DNA of 64,000 nt, taken from positions 1 to 64,000 of the forward strand of contig NZ_AYMJ01000032.1 of assembly GCF_000633255.1 (NCBI RefSeq). The letters run 5' to 3'. Shown here piece after piece: positions 1-10,290 of this stretch. Both the position numbers and the translations under genes were made by a program. Positions within the stretch are counted from its first letter, which is position 1. Each line of letters begins with the position of its first letter. The notes beneath the pieces are model-generated. The model saw only the letters and a list, made by a program, of their open reading frames with translations, ran no database searches and had not been told where the DNA came from. Source of the DNA: Pseudomonas sp. H1h. Lineage in GTDB: Bacteria; Pseudomonadota; Gammaproteobacteria; Pseudomonadales; Pseudomonadaceae.

Positions 1-937
1 GCTCCCACAGGGGGAATGCGATGTTGCGGGTTAACGGTGACGGTATCGAAGCCATCCGCCCCGAAGACCCGCGCGAACTAACGGCCTGACCCAAAAACAA
101 CTGTGGGAGCGGGCTTGCTCGCGAAAGCGCCCGATCAGTCAAAGAATATGTCGACTGACACGACGCCTTCGCGAGCAAGCCCGCTCCCACAGGGGGAATG
201 CGATGTTGCGGGTTAACGGTGACGGTATCGAAGCCATCCGCCCCGAACACCACCGCGAACTAACGCCCTGACCCAAAAACAATTGTGGGAGCGGGCTTGC
301 TCGCGAAAGCGCCCGATCAGTCAAAGAATTTGTCGACTGACACGACGCCTTCGCGAGCAAGCCCGCTCCCACAGGGGGAATGCGATGTTGCGGGTTAACG
401 GTGACGGTATCGAAGCCATCCGCCCCGAAGACCCGCGCGAACTAACGGCCTGACCCAAAAACAACTGTGGGAGCGGGCTTGCTCGCGAAAGCGCCCGATC
501 AGTCAAAGAATATGTCGACTGACACGACGCCTTCGCGAGCAAGCCCGCTCCCACAGGGGGAATGCGATGTTGCGGGTTAACGGTGACGGTATCGAAGCCA
601 TCCGCCCCGAACACCACCGCGAACTAACGGCCCGACCCAAAACAACTGTGGGAGCGGGCTTGCTCGCGAAAGCGCCCGATCAGTCAAAGAATATGTCGAC
701 TGGCACGACGCCTTCGCGAGCAAGCCTGCTCCCACAGGGGGAATGCGATGTTGCGGGTTAACGGTGACGGTATCGAAGCCATCCGCCCCGAACACCACCG
801 CGAACTAACGCCCTGACCCAAAACCAACTGTGGGAGCGGGCTTGCTCGCGAAAGCGCCCGATCAGTCAAAGAATTTGTCGACTGGCACGACGCCTTCGCG
901 AGCAAGCCCGCTCCCACAGGGGGAATGCGCTGTTGCG
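1..937. repeat. Tandem array of five 182-bp units, each containing an inverted REP pair
   Basis: Five near-identical units start at 1, 183, 365, 547 and 728 and a partial sixth at 910 runs to 937, directly against the xpt stop codon. Each unit has about 100 bp of constant sequence (containing GGTTAACGGTGACGGTATCG) followed by two REP palindromes in opposite orientation, with core GCGGGCTTGCTCGCGAA. Units 1 and 3 are identical to each other; units 2, 4 and 5 carry a different short variant (GAACACCACCGCG in place of GAAGACCCGCGCG), so growth by two-unit steps is likely. Unit 4 is one base shorter. The array probably continues upstream of the window. Open frames within it are repeat artefacts. 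Confidence 0.95.
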
Positions 938-1540
<603 letters not shown>

Positions 1541-1565
1541 CTAAGCTTTAAAAAAGTGGTCAATT

Positions 1566-3575
1566 CTAGCGCTTTAACATCGCGCGTATATCAGCCAGTG
1601 CGCTATTGCCTCGCACGGCTTTGACTTCGGTCGGTGTGTCGTCGTTGCCTTCCCACGCCAGATCGTCCGGCGGCAGCTCATCGAGGAAGCGGCTTGGCGC
1701 GCAATCGATGATCTCGCCGTACTGTTTGCGCTTGGCGGCGAAGGTGAACGCCAGGGTCTGACGCGCGCGGGTGATGCCCACGTAGGCCAGGCGGCGCTCC
1801 TCTTCGATGGTGTCGGCTTCGATGCTGGAGCGGTGCGGGAGAATTTCCTCTTCCATGCCCATGATGAACACGTAGGGGAATTCCAGGCCCTTGGACGCAT
1901 GCAGGGTCATCATCTGCACGCCTTCGGCGCCGTCTTCCTCTTCCTGCTGACGTTCCAGCATGTCGCGCAGGACCAGTTTGCCGATGGCGTCCTCGACGGT
2001 CATCTCGCCGTCTTCGTCTTTTTCCAGGGTGTTCTTCAAGGCTTCGATGAGGAACCAGACGTTGCTCATGCGGTAGTCCGCAGCCTTGTCGCTGGAGCTG
2101 TTGGTGCGCAGCCAGTTCTCGTAGTCGATGTCCATGACCATGCTGCGCAGCGCCGAGATCGGGTCTTCGCCGGCGCACTGCTCACGGACCTTGTCCATGA
2201 AGCGCTTGAAGCGCGACAGGCGATCGGTGAAGCGGCTGTCCAGATGCTCGCCCAGACCGATTTCGTCAGTGGCGGCGTACATCGAGATCTTGCGCTCGGT
2301 GGCGTAGTTGCCGAGCTTTTCCAGAGTCGTGGAACCGATTTCCCGGCGCGGCACGTTGATCACCCGCAGGAAGGCGTTGTCGTCGTCCGGGTTCACGATC
2401 AGGCGGAAGTAGGCCATCAAGTCCTTCACTTCCTGACGGCCGAAGAAGCTGTTACCGCCGCTCAGACGGTACGGCACCTGATGGTGCTGCAGTTTCAGCT
2501 CGATCAGCTTGGCCTGGTAGTTGCCGCGATAGAGGATAGCGAAATCGCTGTACGGGCGATCGGTGCGCAAGTGCAGGCTGAGGATTTCCATGGCCACGCG
2601 CTCGGCTTCGGCGTCCTCGTTGCGGCAGCGGATCACGCGGATCTCGTCACCGTGGCCCATCTCACTCCACAGCTGCTTTTCGAATTCGTGCGGGTTGTTC
2701 GAGATCAGCACGTTGGCGCAACGCAGGATGCGGCTGGTGGAGCGGTAGTTCTGCTCCAGCATCACCACTTTCAGGGACGGATAATCGTCCTTGAGCAGCA
2801 TCAGGTTTTCCGGCCGCGCGCCGCGCCAGGCGTAGATCGACTGGTCGTCGTCGCCCACCACGGTGAACTGGTTGCGCTTGCCGATGAGCATTTTCACCAG
2901 CAGGTACTGGCTGGCGTTGGTGTCCTGGTATTCGTCGACCAGCAGGTAACGCACCTTGTTCTGCCACTTTTCAAGAATGTCGGCATGCTCTTCGAAGAGC
3001 TTTACCGGCAGCAGGATCAGGTCGTCGAAGTCCACCGCGTTGAACGCCTTGAGCGTGCGCTGGTAGTGGGTGTAGACGATGGCGGCGGTCTGCTCTTTCG
3101 GATTACGCGCGTTCTCCAGCGCCTGCGGCGGCAGGATCAGGTCGTTTTTCCAGGCGCCGATCATGTTCTTGATCTCGTCGACACCGTCGTCGCCCGCGTA
3201 TTCCTTCTGCATGATGTCGGTCATCAGCGCTTTGACGTCGGTCTCGTCAAAGATCGAGAAACCGGGTTTGTAGCCCAGCCGCACGTGTTCCTTGCGGATG
3301 ATGTTCAGGCCCAGGTTGTGGAAGGTGCAGACTGTCAGGCCGCGACCTTCGCCGGCGCGCAGCAGCGTCCCGACCCGCTCCTTCATCTCGCGCGCGGCCT
3401 TGTTGGTAAAGGTCATGGCGACGATGTACTGGGCGCGGATGCCGCAGTTCTGGATCAGATGCGCGATTTTGCGCGTGATCACGCTGGTCTTGCCGGAGCC
3501 AGCGCCGGCGAGCACCAATAGAGGGCCGCCGACGTAGTTCACGGCTTCTTGCTGCCGGGGATTGAGTCGGGACAT
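1566..3575 (-). CDS. rep: ATP-dependent DNA helicase Rep
   Basis: A 669-residue superfamily 1A 3'-5' DNA helicase that helps replication forks pass protein roadblocks. The canonical motifs are in order: Walker A GAGSGKTS near residue 24, VDEYQDTN (Walker B), GDDDQSIYAWRGA (motif III), the QNYRST segment, and MTLHASKGLEFPYVF followed by RRLAYVGITRAR near the C terminus. The length matches Escherichia coli Rep (about 670) rather than the longer UvrD. Start MSRLNPRQQEAVNY is the usual Rep start. It is divergent from the EAL-domain gene across a 254-bp gap (3576-3829), where I see no further gene. Confidence 0.96.
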   Translation of the reverse strand: MSRLNPRQQEAVNYVGGPLLVLAGAGSGKTSVITRKIAHLIQNCGIRAQYIVAMTFTNKAAREMKERVGTLLRAGEGRGLTVCTFHNLGLNIIRKEHVRLGYKPGFSIFDETDVKALMTDIMQKEYAGDDGVDEIKNMIGAWKNDLILPPQALENARNPKEQTAAIVYTHYQRTLKAFNAVDFDDLILLPVKLFEEHADILEKWQNKVRYLLVDEYQDTNASQYLLVKMLIGKRNQFTVVGDDDQSIYAWRGARPENLMLLKDDYPSLKVVMLEQNYRSTSRILRCANVLISNNPHEFEKQLWSEMGHGDEIRVIRCRNEDAEAERVAMEILSLHLRTDRPYSDFAILYRGNYQAKLIELKLQHHQVPYRLSGGNSFFGRQEVKDLMAYFRLIVNPDDDNAFLRVINVPRREIGSTTLEKLGNYATERKISMYAATDEIGLGEHLDSRFTDRLSRFKRFMDKVREQCAGEDPISALRSMVMDIDYENWLRTNSSSDKAADYRMSNVWFLIEALKNTLEKDEDGEMTVEDAIGKLVLRDMLERQQEEEDGAEGVQMMTLHASKGLEFPYVFIMGMEEEILPHRSSIEADTIEEERRLAYVGITRARQTLAFTFAAKRKQYGEIIDCAPSRFLDELPPDDLAWEGNDDTPTEVKAVRGNSALADIRAMLKR

Positions 3576-3829
3576 ACGAAAATTCGGGAGTCGTTGACGA
3601 AATGGGCCGGCATTTTAACAGGCTCAGCGATTTGTGCTGCTCTCTCCGACTTGTGACGCACCGCGCGATTCAAATTTGCCGGTTTTGTTACTTTCGCGGA
3701 GGATGCACGGTGATTTTGCGGCTAATGTTCTCATTCGTGACACAAAATAACGTTCTGATAATCGTTGTCATTGAACATCGCAACGGCATAATGCCCCGCC
3801 CACATCATTGCAGAGTCTAGGGAGCTAGC

Positions 3830-5503
3830 TTGTCTACGCCTGTCGAACCCTTGCGTTTGCTGCTACTGGCCGAAGAGCCAGCGTGGACAGCGTTATTGCG
3901 CGAGTGTCTGGCTCCGATGGGGAGCGCGGCGGTGCTGATCAGCGCGCCGAGCTGGGAGTCGGTCAGCAGTCTGTTCGAAGACAACCGCCATGCGGTGTTG
4001 TTGACCGTTGCCGCGTTGCAGCCGGCCCCGGGCCGTTGCAGCCTGCCGACAGTGTTGCTGCTGGATCACGAACCGGCCACCGCGCCCGATGGCGTCAGCG
4101 ACTGGCTGGTGTTCGACGCCCTCGACGCCGGCATGCTGCGTCGTTGCCTGCGCCATGTGCGTGAGCGCGGCGTGCTGGAAAACACCCTGCAACGCCTCGC
4201 TGAACAGGATCCGCTGACCGGCATCGCCAATCGCCAGGGGTTCCAGACCTTGCTCACAGCGCGCCTCGCAGAGAATGACGGACGTGGCCTGGCCCTCGGG
4301 CATCTCGATCTCGACAACTTTCGTCACGCCAACGATGCCCTTGGCCATCAGGCCGGCGATCGCCTGATCCTGCAGGTCGTTGCGCGGCTGAAAAGTCAGC
4401 TGGAGGCCGGTGATCAACTGGCGCGCCTGGGCAGCGACGAGTTTGCCCTGCTGATCGACACCCGCCGTGCGCCGCAACGCGCCGAGTGGATGGCCGAACG
4501 CATCACTGAAGCCTTGTCCGAACCGTATTGGGTCGATGGCGAAAGCCTGTTGATCGGCTCCAGCCTTGGCATCGCCCACGCCCGCGCACAAGGTGGCGCC
4601 GACCCGCTGATGTGGCATGCGCACATCGCCATGCAGCAGGCCAAGAGCACCCAGGGCTGCACCTTCCACATCTTCAACGAACGCATCAACCGCAATGCGC
4701 GGAGCATGGCCGACCTCGAAAGCGAGCTGCGCAGGGCTTTGCGTCGCGATGAGCTGGAGTTGCATTACCAGCCACGGCTTAATCTTGAGGACGGCCAGAT
4801 TGTCGGCCTCGAAGCGCTGGTGCGCTGGCGTCATGGCGAGCGGGGTCTGCTGCCGCCGAGCGAATTCGTGCCGCTGGCCGAACAGAGCGGGTTGATCGTG
4901 CCACTGGGTTACTGGGTGATTTCCCGGGCCCTGCGTGACATGCAGGCCTTGCGCGAGCGAGGCCTGCCAGCGCTGCACATGGCGATCAACCTGTCGTTCC
5001 GCCAGTTTCAGGACAGTCAGCTGTTACCGACATTGAGCCGGTTGATCGCTGAGCGAGGGGTCGAGGCGCAGTGGCTGGAGTTCGAGCTGACCGAGACCGC
5101 CGTGATGCGCCGCAGCGATCTGGTCAAGCAGACCATGGACGCCCTCGGCCGCCTCGGCGTGCGTTTCTCGCTGGACGACTTCGGCACCGGGTTTTCATCG
5201 TTCGTGCACCTCAACAGCCTGCCGATCACCTTGCTGAAGATCGACAAGAGCTTCGTTGGTGGCATGGAACAGCGCGAAGAGAACCGCAAACTGGTGCACG
5301 CGATGATCAATCTCGCGCACAACCTGCACCTGGAAGTGGTGGCGGAAGGGGTCGAGACGCCGGAGCAACTGGAACTACTGCGCGGCTTTGGCTGTGATCA
5401 GGTGCAGGGCTATCTGATCAGCCGGCCGTTGCCGTTGGCGGAACTGGTGGAGTACCTCACCTTCGGCTCAAGCCAGCAGTCAGCCCTCGAAATCGTGAGC
5501 TGA
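3830..5503 (+). CDS. proE: GGDEF/EAL cyclic-di-GMP phosphodiesterase, probable ProE orthologue
   Basis: A 557-residue protein with an N-terminal receiver-like region (about 1-125), a GGDEF domain (about 130-290) and an EAL domain (about 305-545). The EAL domain looks active: GLEALVRW carries the signature, with ELTETAVMRR, LDDFGTGFSSF and KIDKSFV following in order. The GGDEF signature is degenerate (GSDEF in RLGSDEFALL), so diguanylate cyclase activity is doubtful while GTP sensing is possible. The receiver-like region lacks an obvious phospho-acceptor motif. The start is TTG, supported by GGAG eight bases upstream. Gene order (xpt, rep, this gene, MATE pump, LysR) and the length fit P. aeruginosa PA5295/ProE, a phosphodiesterase that lowers exopolysaccharide; orthology is inferred. 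Confidence 0.85.
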   Translation: MSTPVEPLRLLLLAEEPAWTALLRECLAPMGSAAVLISAPSWESVSSLFEDNRHAVLLTVAALQPAPGRCSLPTVLLLDHEPATAPDGVSDWLVFDALDAGMLRRCLRHVRERGVLENTLQRLAEQDPLTGIANRQGFQTLLTARLAENDGRGLALGHLDLDNFRHANDALGHQAGDRLILQVVARLKSQLEAGDQLARLGSDEFALLIDTRRAPQRAEWMAERITEALSEPYWVDGESLLIGSSLGIAHARAQGGADPLMWHAHIAMQQAKSTQGCTFHIFNERINRNARSMADLESELRRALRRDELELHYQPRLNLEDGQIVGLEALVRWRHGERGLLPPSEFVPLAEQSGLIVPLGYWVISRALRDMQALRERGLPALHMAINLSFRQFQDSQLLPTLSRLIAERGVEAQWLEFELTETAVMRRSDLVKQTMDALGRLGVRFSLDDFGTGFSSFVHLNSLPITLLKIDKSFVGGMEQREENRKLVHAMINLAHNLHLEVVAEGVETPEQLELLRGFGCDQVQGYLISRPLPLAELVEYLTFGSSQQSALEIVS

Positions 5504-5534
5504 CCACAACATTCCGCTGGATACATAACTCCCC

Positions 5535-5629
5535 CTGTGGGAGCGGGCTTGCTCGCGAAGGCGCCATGTCAGTCAAAGCATATGCTGCCTGACCCAGCGC
5601 TTTGGCGAGCAAGCCCGCTCCCACATGGA
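5535..5629. repeat. REP doublet (inverted pair)
   Basis: Two REP palindromes in opposite orientation with core GCGGGCTTGCTCGCGAA, separated by about 50 bp, between the convergent EAL and MATE genes. Its spacer contains AGTCAAAG as in the 182-bp array at the window start. Confidence 0.92.
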
Positions 5630-5633
5630 GGCC

Positions 5634-7031
5634 TCAGTCAGTCTGAGGGACCGTGAACGGACTTGATGCTCCCGGCTCCAGCCGAATCATCCGCTTCATC
5701 TTCCATTCAAACGCCAGCGTCAGGCTCACCGCCGCACACGCCAGGCCCAGCGCCAGCCCCCACCACACGCCGGTCGGCCCCCAGTTCAAGTGGAACGCCA
5801 TCCACCACGCCGCTGGCGCGCCGATCAGCCAATAGCAACCAAGGCCGACCAGGAACGTGGTCTTGGCATCCTTGAGCCCGCGAATGCAACCCATGGCGAT
5901 GGTCTGCGTGCCGTCGAACAACTCGAACCACGCCGCCACGGCCAGCAGGCTCACGGCCAGACGAATCACCTCGGCAAACGCCGGGTCGTCATGGTCCAGA
6001 AACAGGCCGACCAACTGGTTCGGCAGCAACCAGAACACCATTGCAAAACCCAACATCACCACCGCGCCGAATACGATGCCGACCCGCCCGGACATCCGCG
6101 CATCGCCCAGTTGCCCGGCGCCGTAATGCTGGCCAACGCGCATGGTGATCGCGTAGGACATCCCCGCCGGCACCATGAACGCCACCGAAACGATCTGCAG
6201 GGCGATCTGGTGTGCGCCCAATTGCGTGCTGCCCATGGTGCCCATGCACAGCGCGGCGAAGGCGAACAAGCCGACTTCTACTGCATAGGTGCCGCCGATT
6301 GGCAGACCGAGACGCCACAGCTCTTTGAGGTACTGGCGATTCGGCCGCGACAGGCCCGCGCGCAACGGATAAGCGTCGTAGGCCGGATGCCGACGGATGT
6401 GCCAGGCCAGCGCCAGCGCCATGCAGTTGGCGACAATCGCCGTGACCAGGCCGATGCCCGTCAGGCCCAATTTCGGCAGGCCGAACATGCCGGTGATCAG
6501 CGCGTAATTGAGCAGGAAGTTGGCGACGGTGCCGCCAAGGCTGATGACCATCACCGGCGTCGCCCGACCAATCGCGCTGGTGAAGCCGCGCAGAGCCATG
6601 AAGCTCAGGTAGCCGGGCAGGGCGAACGGCAGGGCAATCAGGAACTGCCCGGCGGCGTTGACGTTGGTTTCGGTCTGGCCGAACAGCAGCAACACCGGTT
6701 TGAGGTTCCACAGCAGCAGCGCAGCGCCGAGCGCCATCAGCCACGCCAGCCACAACCCGGCCTGAGTCAGGCGTGCGGCGCCGATAATGTCGCCGGCCCC
6801 CTTGCGAATCGCCACCAGGGTGCCGACCGCCGCGATCACGCCGATGCAGAAAATCGACACGAACGAATAGCTCGCAGCCCCTAGCCCGCCACCGGCCAAC
6901 GCTTCAGGGCTCAATCGCGCCATCATCAAGGTGTCGGTCAGCACCATCAGCATGTGCGCCAACTGTGAAGCAATCAACGGCCCCGCCAGCCGCAGGATGG
7001 CCCAGAGTTCGGTACGCACAGGATGCTGCAT
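5634..7031 (-). CDS. MATE family multidrug efflux protein (NorM-like)
   Basis: About 465 residues with twelve hydrophobic segments, the size and pattern of MATE cation-coupled drug/sodium antiporters of the inner membrane. The N-terminal region LRLAGPLIASQLAHMLMVLTD and the internal second half repeating the same pattern (LWRLGLPIGGTYAVEVGLF near residue 235) are typical of the NorM branch. Several starts are possible: GTG at 7043, ATG at 7037 and ATG at 7031; the last puts MQHPVRTELW first, as usual for the family. It is divergent from the following LysR gene, which may or may not regulate it. Confidence 0.88.
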   Translation of the reverse strand: MQHPVRTELWAILRLAGPLIASQLAHMLMVLTDTLMMARLSPEALAGGGLGAASYSFVSIFCIGVIAAVGTLVAIRKGAGDIIGAARLTQAGLWLAWLMALGAALLLWNLKPVLLLFGQTETNVNAAGQFLIALPFALPGYLSFMALRGFTSAIGRATPVMVISLGGTVANFLLNYALITGMFGLPKLGLTGIGLVTAIVANCMALALAWHIRRHPAYDAYPLRAGLSRPNRQYLKELWRLGLPIGGTYAVEVGLFAFAALCMGTMGSTQLGAHQIALQIVSVAFMVPAGMSYAITMRVGQHYGAGQLGDARMSGRVGIVFGAVVMLGFAMVFWLLPNQLVGLFLDHDDPAFAEVIRLAVSLLAVAAWFELFDGTQTIAMGCIRGLKDAKTTFLVGLGCYWLIGAPAAWWMAFHLNWGPTGVWWGLALGLACAAVSLTLAFEWKMKRMIRLEPGASSPFTVPQTD

Positions 7032-7189
7032 GGTCATCACCACTCATTGAAAGAGGGAACAGGGGACCGTCGATTCTCGGCGCTTGGCAGCGTTTGCACA
7101 AAGGGATAAAAAGGATGGGTGGCATGATTAAAACTCATCATGAAAGAATTCTGCCAGGTTGGCTGCATCCCGCTACTGGAGCTTGGTAT

Positions 7190-8110
7190 ATGTCTCGTCG
7201 TCTTCCACCCTTGTATGCCCTGCGCGCATTCGAAGCGGCAGCGCGGCACAGTTCGTTCACCCGCGCCGCTGAGGAACTGTCGATCACCCAGAGCGCGGTG
7301 AGTCGGCATATTCGTACGCTTGAAGAGCATTTTGCCTGCAAGCTGTTTCACCGCAGCGGACGCAACCTGCAACTCACCGAGTCCGCCCGGATGCTGTTGC
7401 CGGGGATTCGCGACGGCTTTGCTGCGCTTGAGCGCGCCTGCAACACCTTGCGCGCCGAAGACGACATCCTGCGCATGAAAGCACCATCGACCCTGACCAT
7501 GCGCTGGCTGCTGGCGCGGCTCAGCCGCTTCCGTCATCTGCAACCGGGCAACGAGGTGCAACTGACCAGTGCCTGGATGGACGTGGACTCGGTCGACTTC
7601 AACAACGAGCCTTTCGACTGCGCGGTGCTGCTCAGTGACGGGCATTTCCCGCCGGACTGGGAGGCCAGCCTGCTGTTTCCCGAAGAGCTGATTCCGGTCG
7701 GTGCACCGAACCTGCTGAACGATCAACCCTGGGATGTCGCGCGCTTGGCTGCCACCGAGTTGCTGCACCCGACCCCGGATCGGCGTGACTGGCGCAGTTG
7801 GCTGGAGCACATGGGGCTGTCCGATCAGGTCTCGCTCAAGGGCGGACAGGTGTTCGATACCCTTGAACTGGGGATGATCGCGGCGGCGCGCGGTTACGGT
7901 GTGTCGATGGGCGATCTGCTGATGGTTGCCGAGGATGTGGCGCAAGGGCGCTTGAGCCTGCCGTGGCCGACCGCCGTCGCCAGCGGGCTGAATTATTACC
8001 TGGTGTGGCCGAAGACCCGGCCGGGAGGTGAGCGTTTGCGCCGCCTCAGCGACTTCCTGCAAGGCGAAGTGCGCGTGATGGCGCTGCCGGTGGTCGAGCG
8101 CTTGAGCTGA
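7190..8110 (+). CDS. LysR-family transcriptional regulator, GcvA-like
   Basis: A 306-residue LysR-type regulator. The N-terminal winged helix-turn-helix reads LRAFEAAARHSSFTRAAEEL and then ITQSAVSRHIRTLEEH, a pattern shared with the GcvA subgroup. The rest is an effector-binding domain of normal length. A longer in-frame reading begins at 6965 but it overlaps the MATE gene; ATG 7190 has GGAG about nine bases upstream and gives the standard start MSRRLPPLYALRAFE. It is divergent from the MATE gene. The target and inducer cannot be read from the sequence. Confidence 0.9.
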   Translation: MSRRLPPLYALRAFEAAARHSSFTRAAEELSITQSAVSRHIRTLEEHFACKLFHRSGRNLQLTESARMLLPGIRDGFAALERACNTLRAEDDILRMKAPSTLTMRWLLARLSRFRHLQPGNEVQLTSAWMDVDSVDFNNEPFDCAVLLSDGHFPPDWEASLLFPEELIPVGAPNLLNDQPWDVARLAATELLHPTPDRRDWRSWLEHMGLSDQVSLKGGQVFDTLELGMIAAARGYGVSMGDLLMVAEDVAQGRLSLPWPTAVASGLNYYLVWPKTRPGGERLRRLSDFLQGEVRVMALPVVERLS

Positions 8111-8300
8111 AACGTTCGAGCCGCCACAATGCCGGCCTTGCGCCATAACCCCGCTGTTTACTCAAGTATTCGCTTTTACCGCCGAAAATGAGCAGGTGGG
8201 ACCGTCGTGCCGGTTTCCACGATTTCACCCCCCATATTAGAAAATTTCCGAGCAGATGCTGCGATCAAGGAGGATCCGGTGGCTCGGCCAGGAGCTGTCC

Positions 8301-10277
8301 ATGTCTCAACCTCGCGCCCGGATCGCCTCGCAGCTGGGCCTCGCGCTCGCTGTGATCCTTGCGATCGTCATCAGTGGCAGTACGGTGTTCGCCCTGCGTT
8401 CGCTGGATACCGCCAACCTCGCCACCCGTGAAGAACACCTCGCCAGTGAGGCGCGGCTGCTGGCCGATCAGTTGAGTACCTTCCACGGCACGCTGCGCGA
8501 AAGTACGCAGCGCCTGAGCGGATTGTTCGAGAAACGCTTCAGCGCGGGCCTGAGCATTCACGCGGATGAGCCGGTGACGGTTGCCGGTACCCAGACGCCG
8601 GGCCTGCATCTGGGCAGCGAAGTGCTGAACAACAACTTCAAGGAAGTCGACGAGTTCAAGCAAATGACCGCCGGTGTCGCCACGCTGTTTGTGCGCAGCG
8701 GCGAAGACTTCGTTCGGGTCAGCACCTCGCTGACCAAACAGGATGGCACGCGCGCCATCGGCACCTTGCTCGACCATGCGCACCCGGCCTATGCGAAGTT
8801 GATGGCGGGACAGGGCTATGTCGGTCGCGCCTTGCTGTTCGATCGTTCCTACATGACCCAATACACCCCGGTGCGCGACGGCAGCGGCAAGGTGATTGCG
8901 GTGTTGTTCGTCGGTTTCGACTACACCGATGCGCAGAACGCCCAGTTCGACAACCTCAAGCGTTTCCGCATCGGTCAGAGCGGCTCGCTGGCGCTGTTGG
9001 ATGAGCAAAACAAATGGCTGGTTGCGCCAGCGGGTGTGCAGGCACTGGATCAGGCAGTGCCGGTGATCAACGGTCTGGCCAGAAAACCGGGTAAAGGCGA
9101 GTTCTGGAGCGACACCGCCGAAGACTTCTACAGCATCGCCGTACCGTTCGAAGGCGGGCCGTGGTCGGTGGTGGCGAGCATGCCGAAATCCGAGATTCGC
9201 GCCGTGACCTGGAGTGTCGGCACGCAACTGGCCATCGGCAGTCTGCTGGCGATGCTGATCGCGGTGGGCGCGGCGATGTGGCTGCTGCGCAGCAAGCTGC
9301 AACCGCTGGGCGATCTGGTACGTCAGGCCGAAGCCTTGGGCGCCGGCGACCTGAGCGTGCGCCTGAATGTGTCGAGCAACGACGAAATCGGCCAGTTGTC
9401 CCGCGCGTTCAACCAGATGAGCCAGGCGCTGTCGACCATGGTCGAGCATATTCGCCGCTCCTCGGAAGAGGTCAACAGCCGTGCCCAGGCGCTGTCCGGG
9501 TTGTCCGGTGGCGCGTACGAGGGCATGGAGCAGCAGTCGGGCGAGATCACCAGCATGGCCGGTGCGGTGGAAGAGTTCAGCGCCACCTCGCTGAACATCG
9601 CCGACAACATGGGCAACACCCAGCGTCTGGCGCAGGAAAATGCCCAGCAGACCCAGATCGGGCGCACCTCGATGGAAGAAGCCTCTTCCTCGCTGGAGCA
9701 AATCGCTGGTGCGCTGAACACCACCGCTAGCGTGATCAACACCCTCGGTCAGCGTTCCCAGGAAATCGGCGGCATCGTCAGTGTGATCACCTCGATTGCC
9801 GAACAGACCAACCTGCTGGCCCTCAATGCGGCCATTGAAGCGGCCCGCGCCGGTGAGCAGGGCCGTGGTTTTGCCGTGGTGGCTGACGAGGTGCGCAACC
9901 TGGCGTCGCGTACCCGTCAGGCGACCGACGAAATCTCCGGGATGATCCACAGCATCCAGCAGGAAACCGGCAACGCCATCAGCACCATGGAGCAGGGCAA
10001 TCTGCTGATGCAGGAAGGCCTGTCGCGCAATGCCAACGTGGCCTCGGCGCTGGCGCGGATCGATGAGCAGAGCCGTTCGGCAGGGCAGCAGTTTGCGGCG
10101 ATCACCACGGCGACGCAGGAGCAGAGCAGCACGGCGACGTTGCTCAGCAGTAATTTGCAGAGCATCGCACTGGCCAACAGTGAGCAGCGCGAAGTGGTTT
10201 CCAATCTGGCGGTCACCGCCAAGGAACTGGAGAAGCTGGCCGCCGATCTGCGCTCCGAGGTTGATCGTTTCCGCTGA
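8301..10277 (+). CDS. Methyl-accepting chemotaxis protein with periplasmic Cache domain
   Basis: A 658-residue transmembrane chemoreceptor. Order of parts: a first membrane helix at about residues 10-30 ([20 protein letters not shown]), a periplasmic sensor of about 260 residues resembling a double Cache (Cache_3/Cache_2) domain, a second membrane helix near residue 310, a HAMP domain (about 330-380), and the cytoplasmic signalling domain. The highly conserved hairpin tip is plain: [19 protein letters not shown] then [18 protein letters not shown] 8301 has AGGAG eight to ten bases upstream; the frame is open from 8256 but that extension is not family-like. It faces the phosphoramidate-type operon with only 13 bp between the stop codons. 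The ligand is unknown. Confidence 0.93.
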   Translation: MSQPRARIASQLGLALAVILAIVISGSTVFALRSLDTANLATREEHLASEARLLADQLSTFHGTLRESTQRLSGLFEKRFSAGLSIHADEPVTVAGTQTPGLHLGSEVLNNNFKEVDEFKQMTAGVATLFVRSGEDFVRVSTSLTKQDGTRAIGTLLDHAHPAYAKLMAGQGYVGRALLFDRSYMTQYTPVRDGSGKVIAVLFVGFDYTDAQNAQFDNLKRFRIGQSGSLALLDEQNKWLVAPAGVQALDQAVPVINGLARKPGKGEFWSDTAEDFYSIAVPFEGGPWSVVASMPKSEIRAVTWSVGTQLAIGSLLAMLIAVGAAMWLLRSKLQPLGDLVRQAEALGAGDLSVRLNVSSNDEIGQLSRAFNQMSQALSTMVEHIRRSSEEVNSRAQALSGLSGGAYEGMEQQSGEITSMAGAVEEFSATSLNIADNMGNTQRLAQENAQQTQIGRTSMEEASSSLEQIAGALNTTASVINTLGQRSQEIGGIVSVITSIAEQTNLLALNAAIEAARAGEQGRGFAVVADEVRNLASRTRQATDEISGMIHSIQQETGNAISTMEQGNLLMQEGLSRNANVASALARIDEQSRSAGQQFAAITTATQEQSSTATLLSSNLQSIALANSEQREVVSNLAVTAKELEKLAADLRSEVDRFR

Positions 10278-10290
10278 TGCGGCGTGCCGG

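Noticed and set aside
139-917. Several similar small reading frames of 60-100 codons
   Set aside because: They are translations of the tandem repeat itself and of its REP palindromes, not genes.
1-937. CRISPR-like array
   Set aside because: The repeated unit is 182 bp with nearly no variable spacers and contains REP palindromes; no cas genes are present.
3602-3820. Small plus-strand gene between rep and the EAL gene
   Set aside because: No family resemblance, no ribosome binding site, and it covers the region where both promoters must lie.
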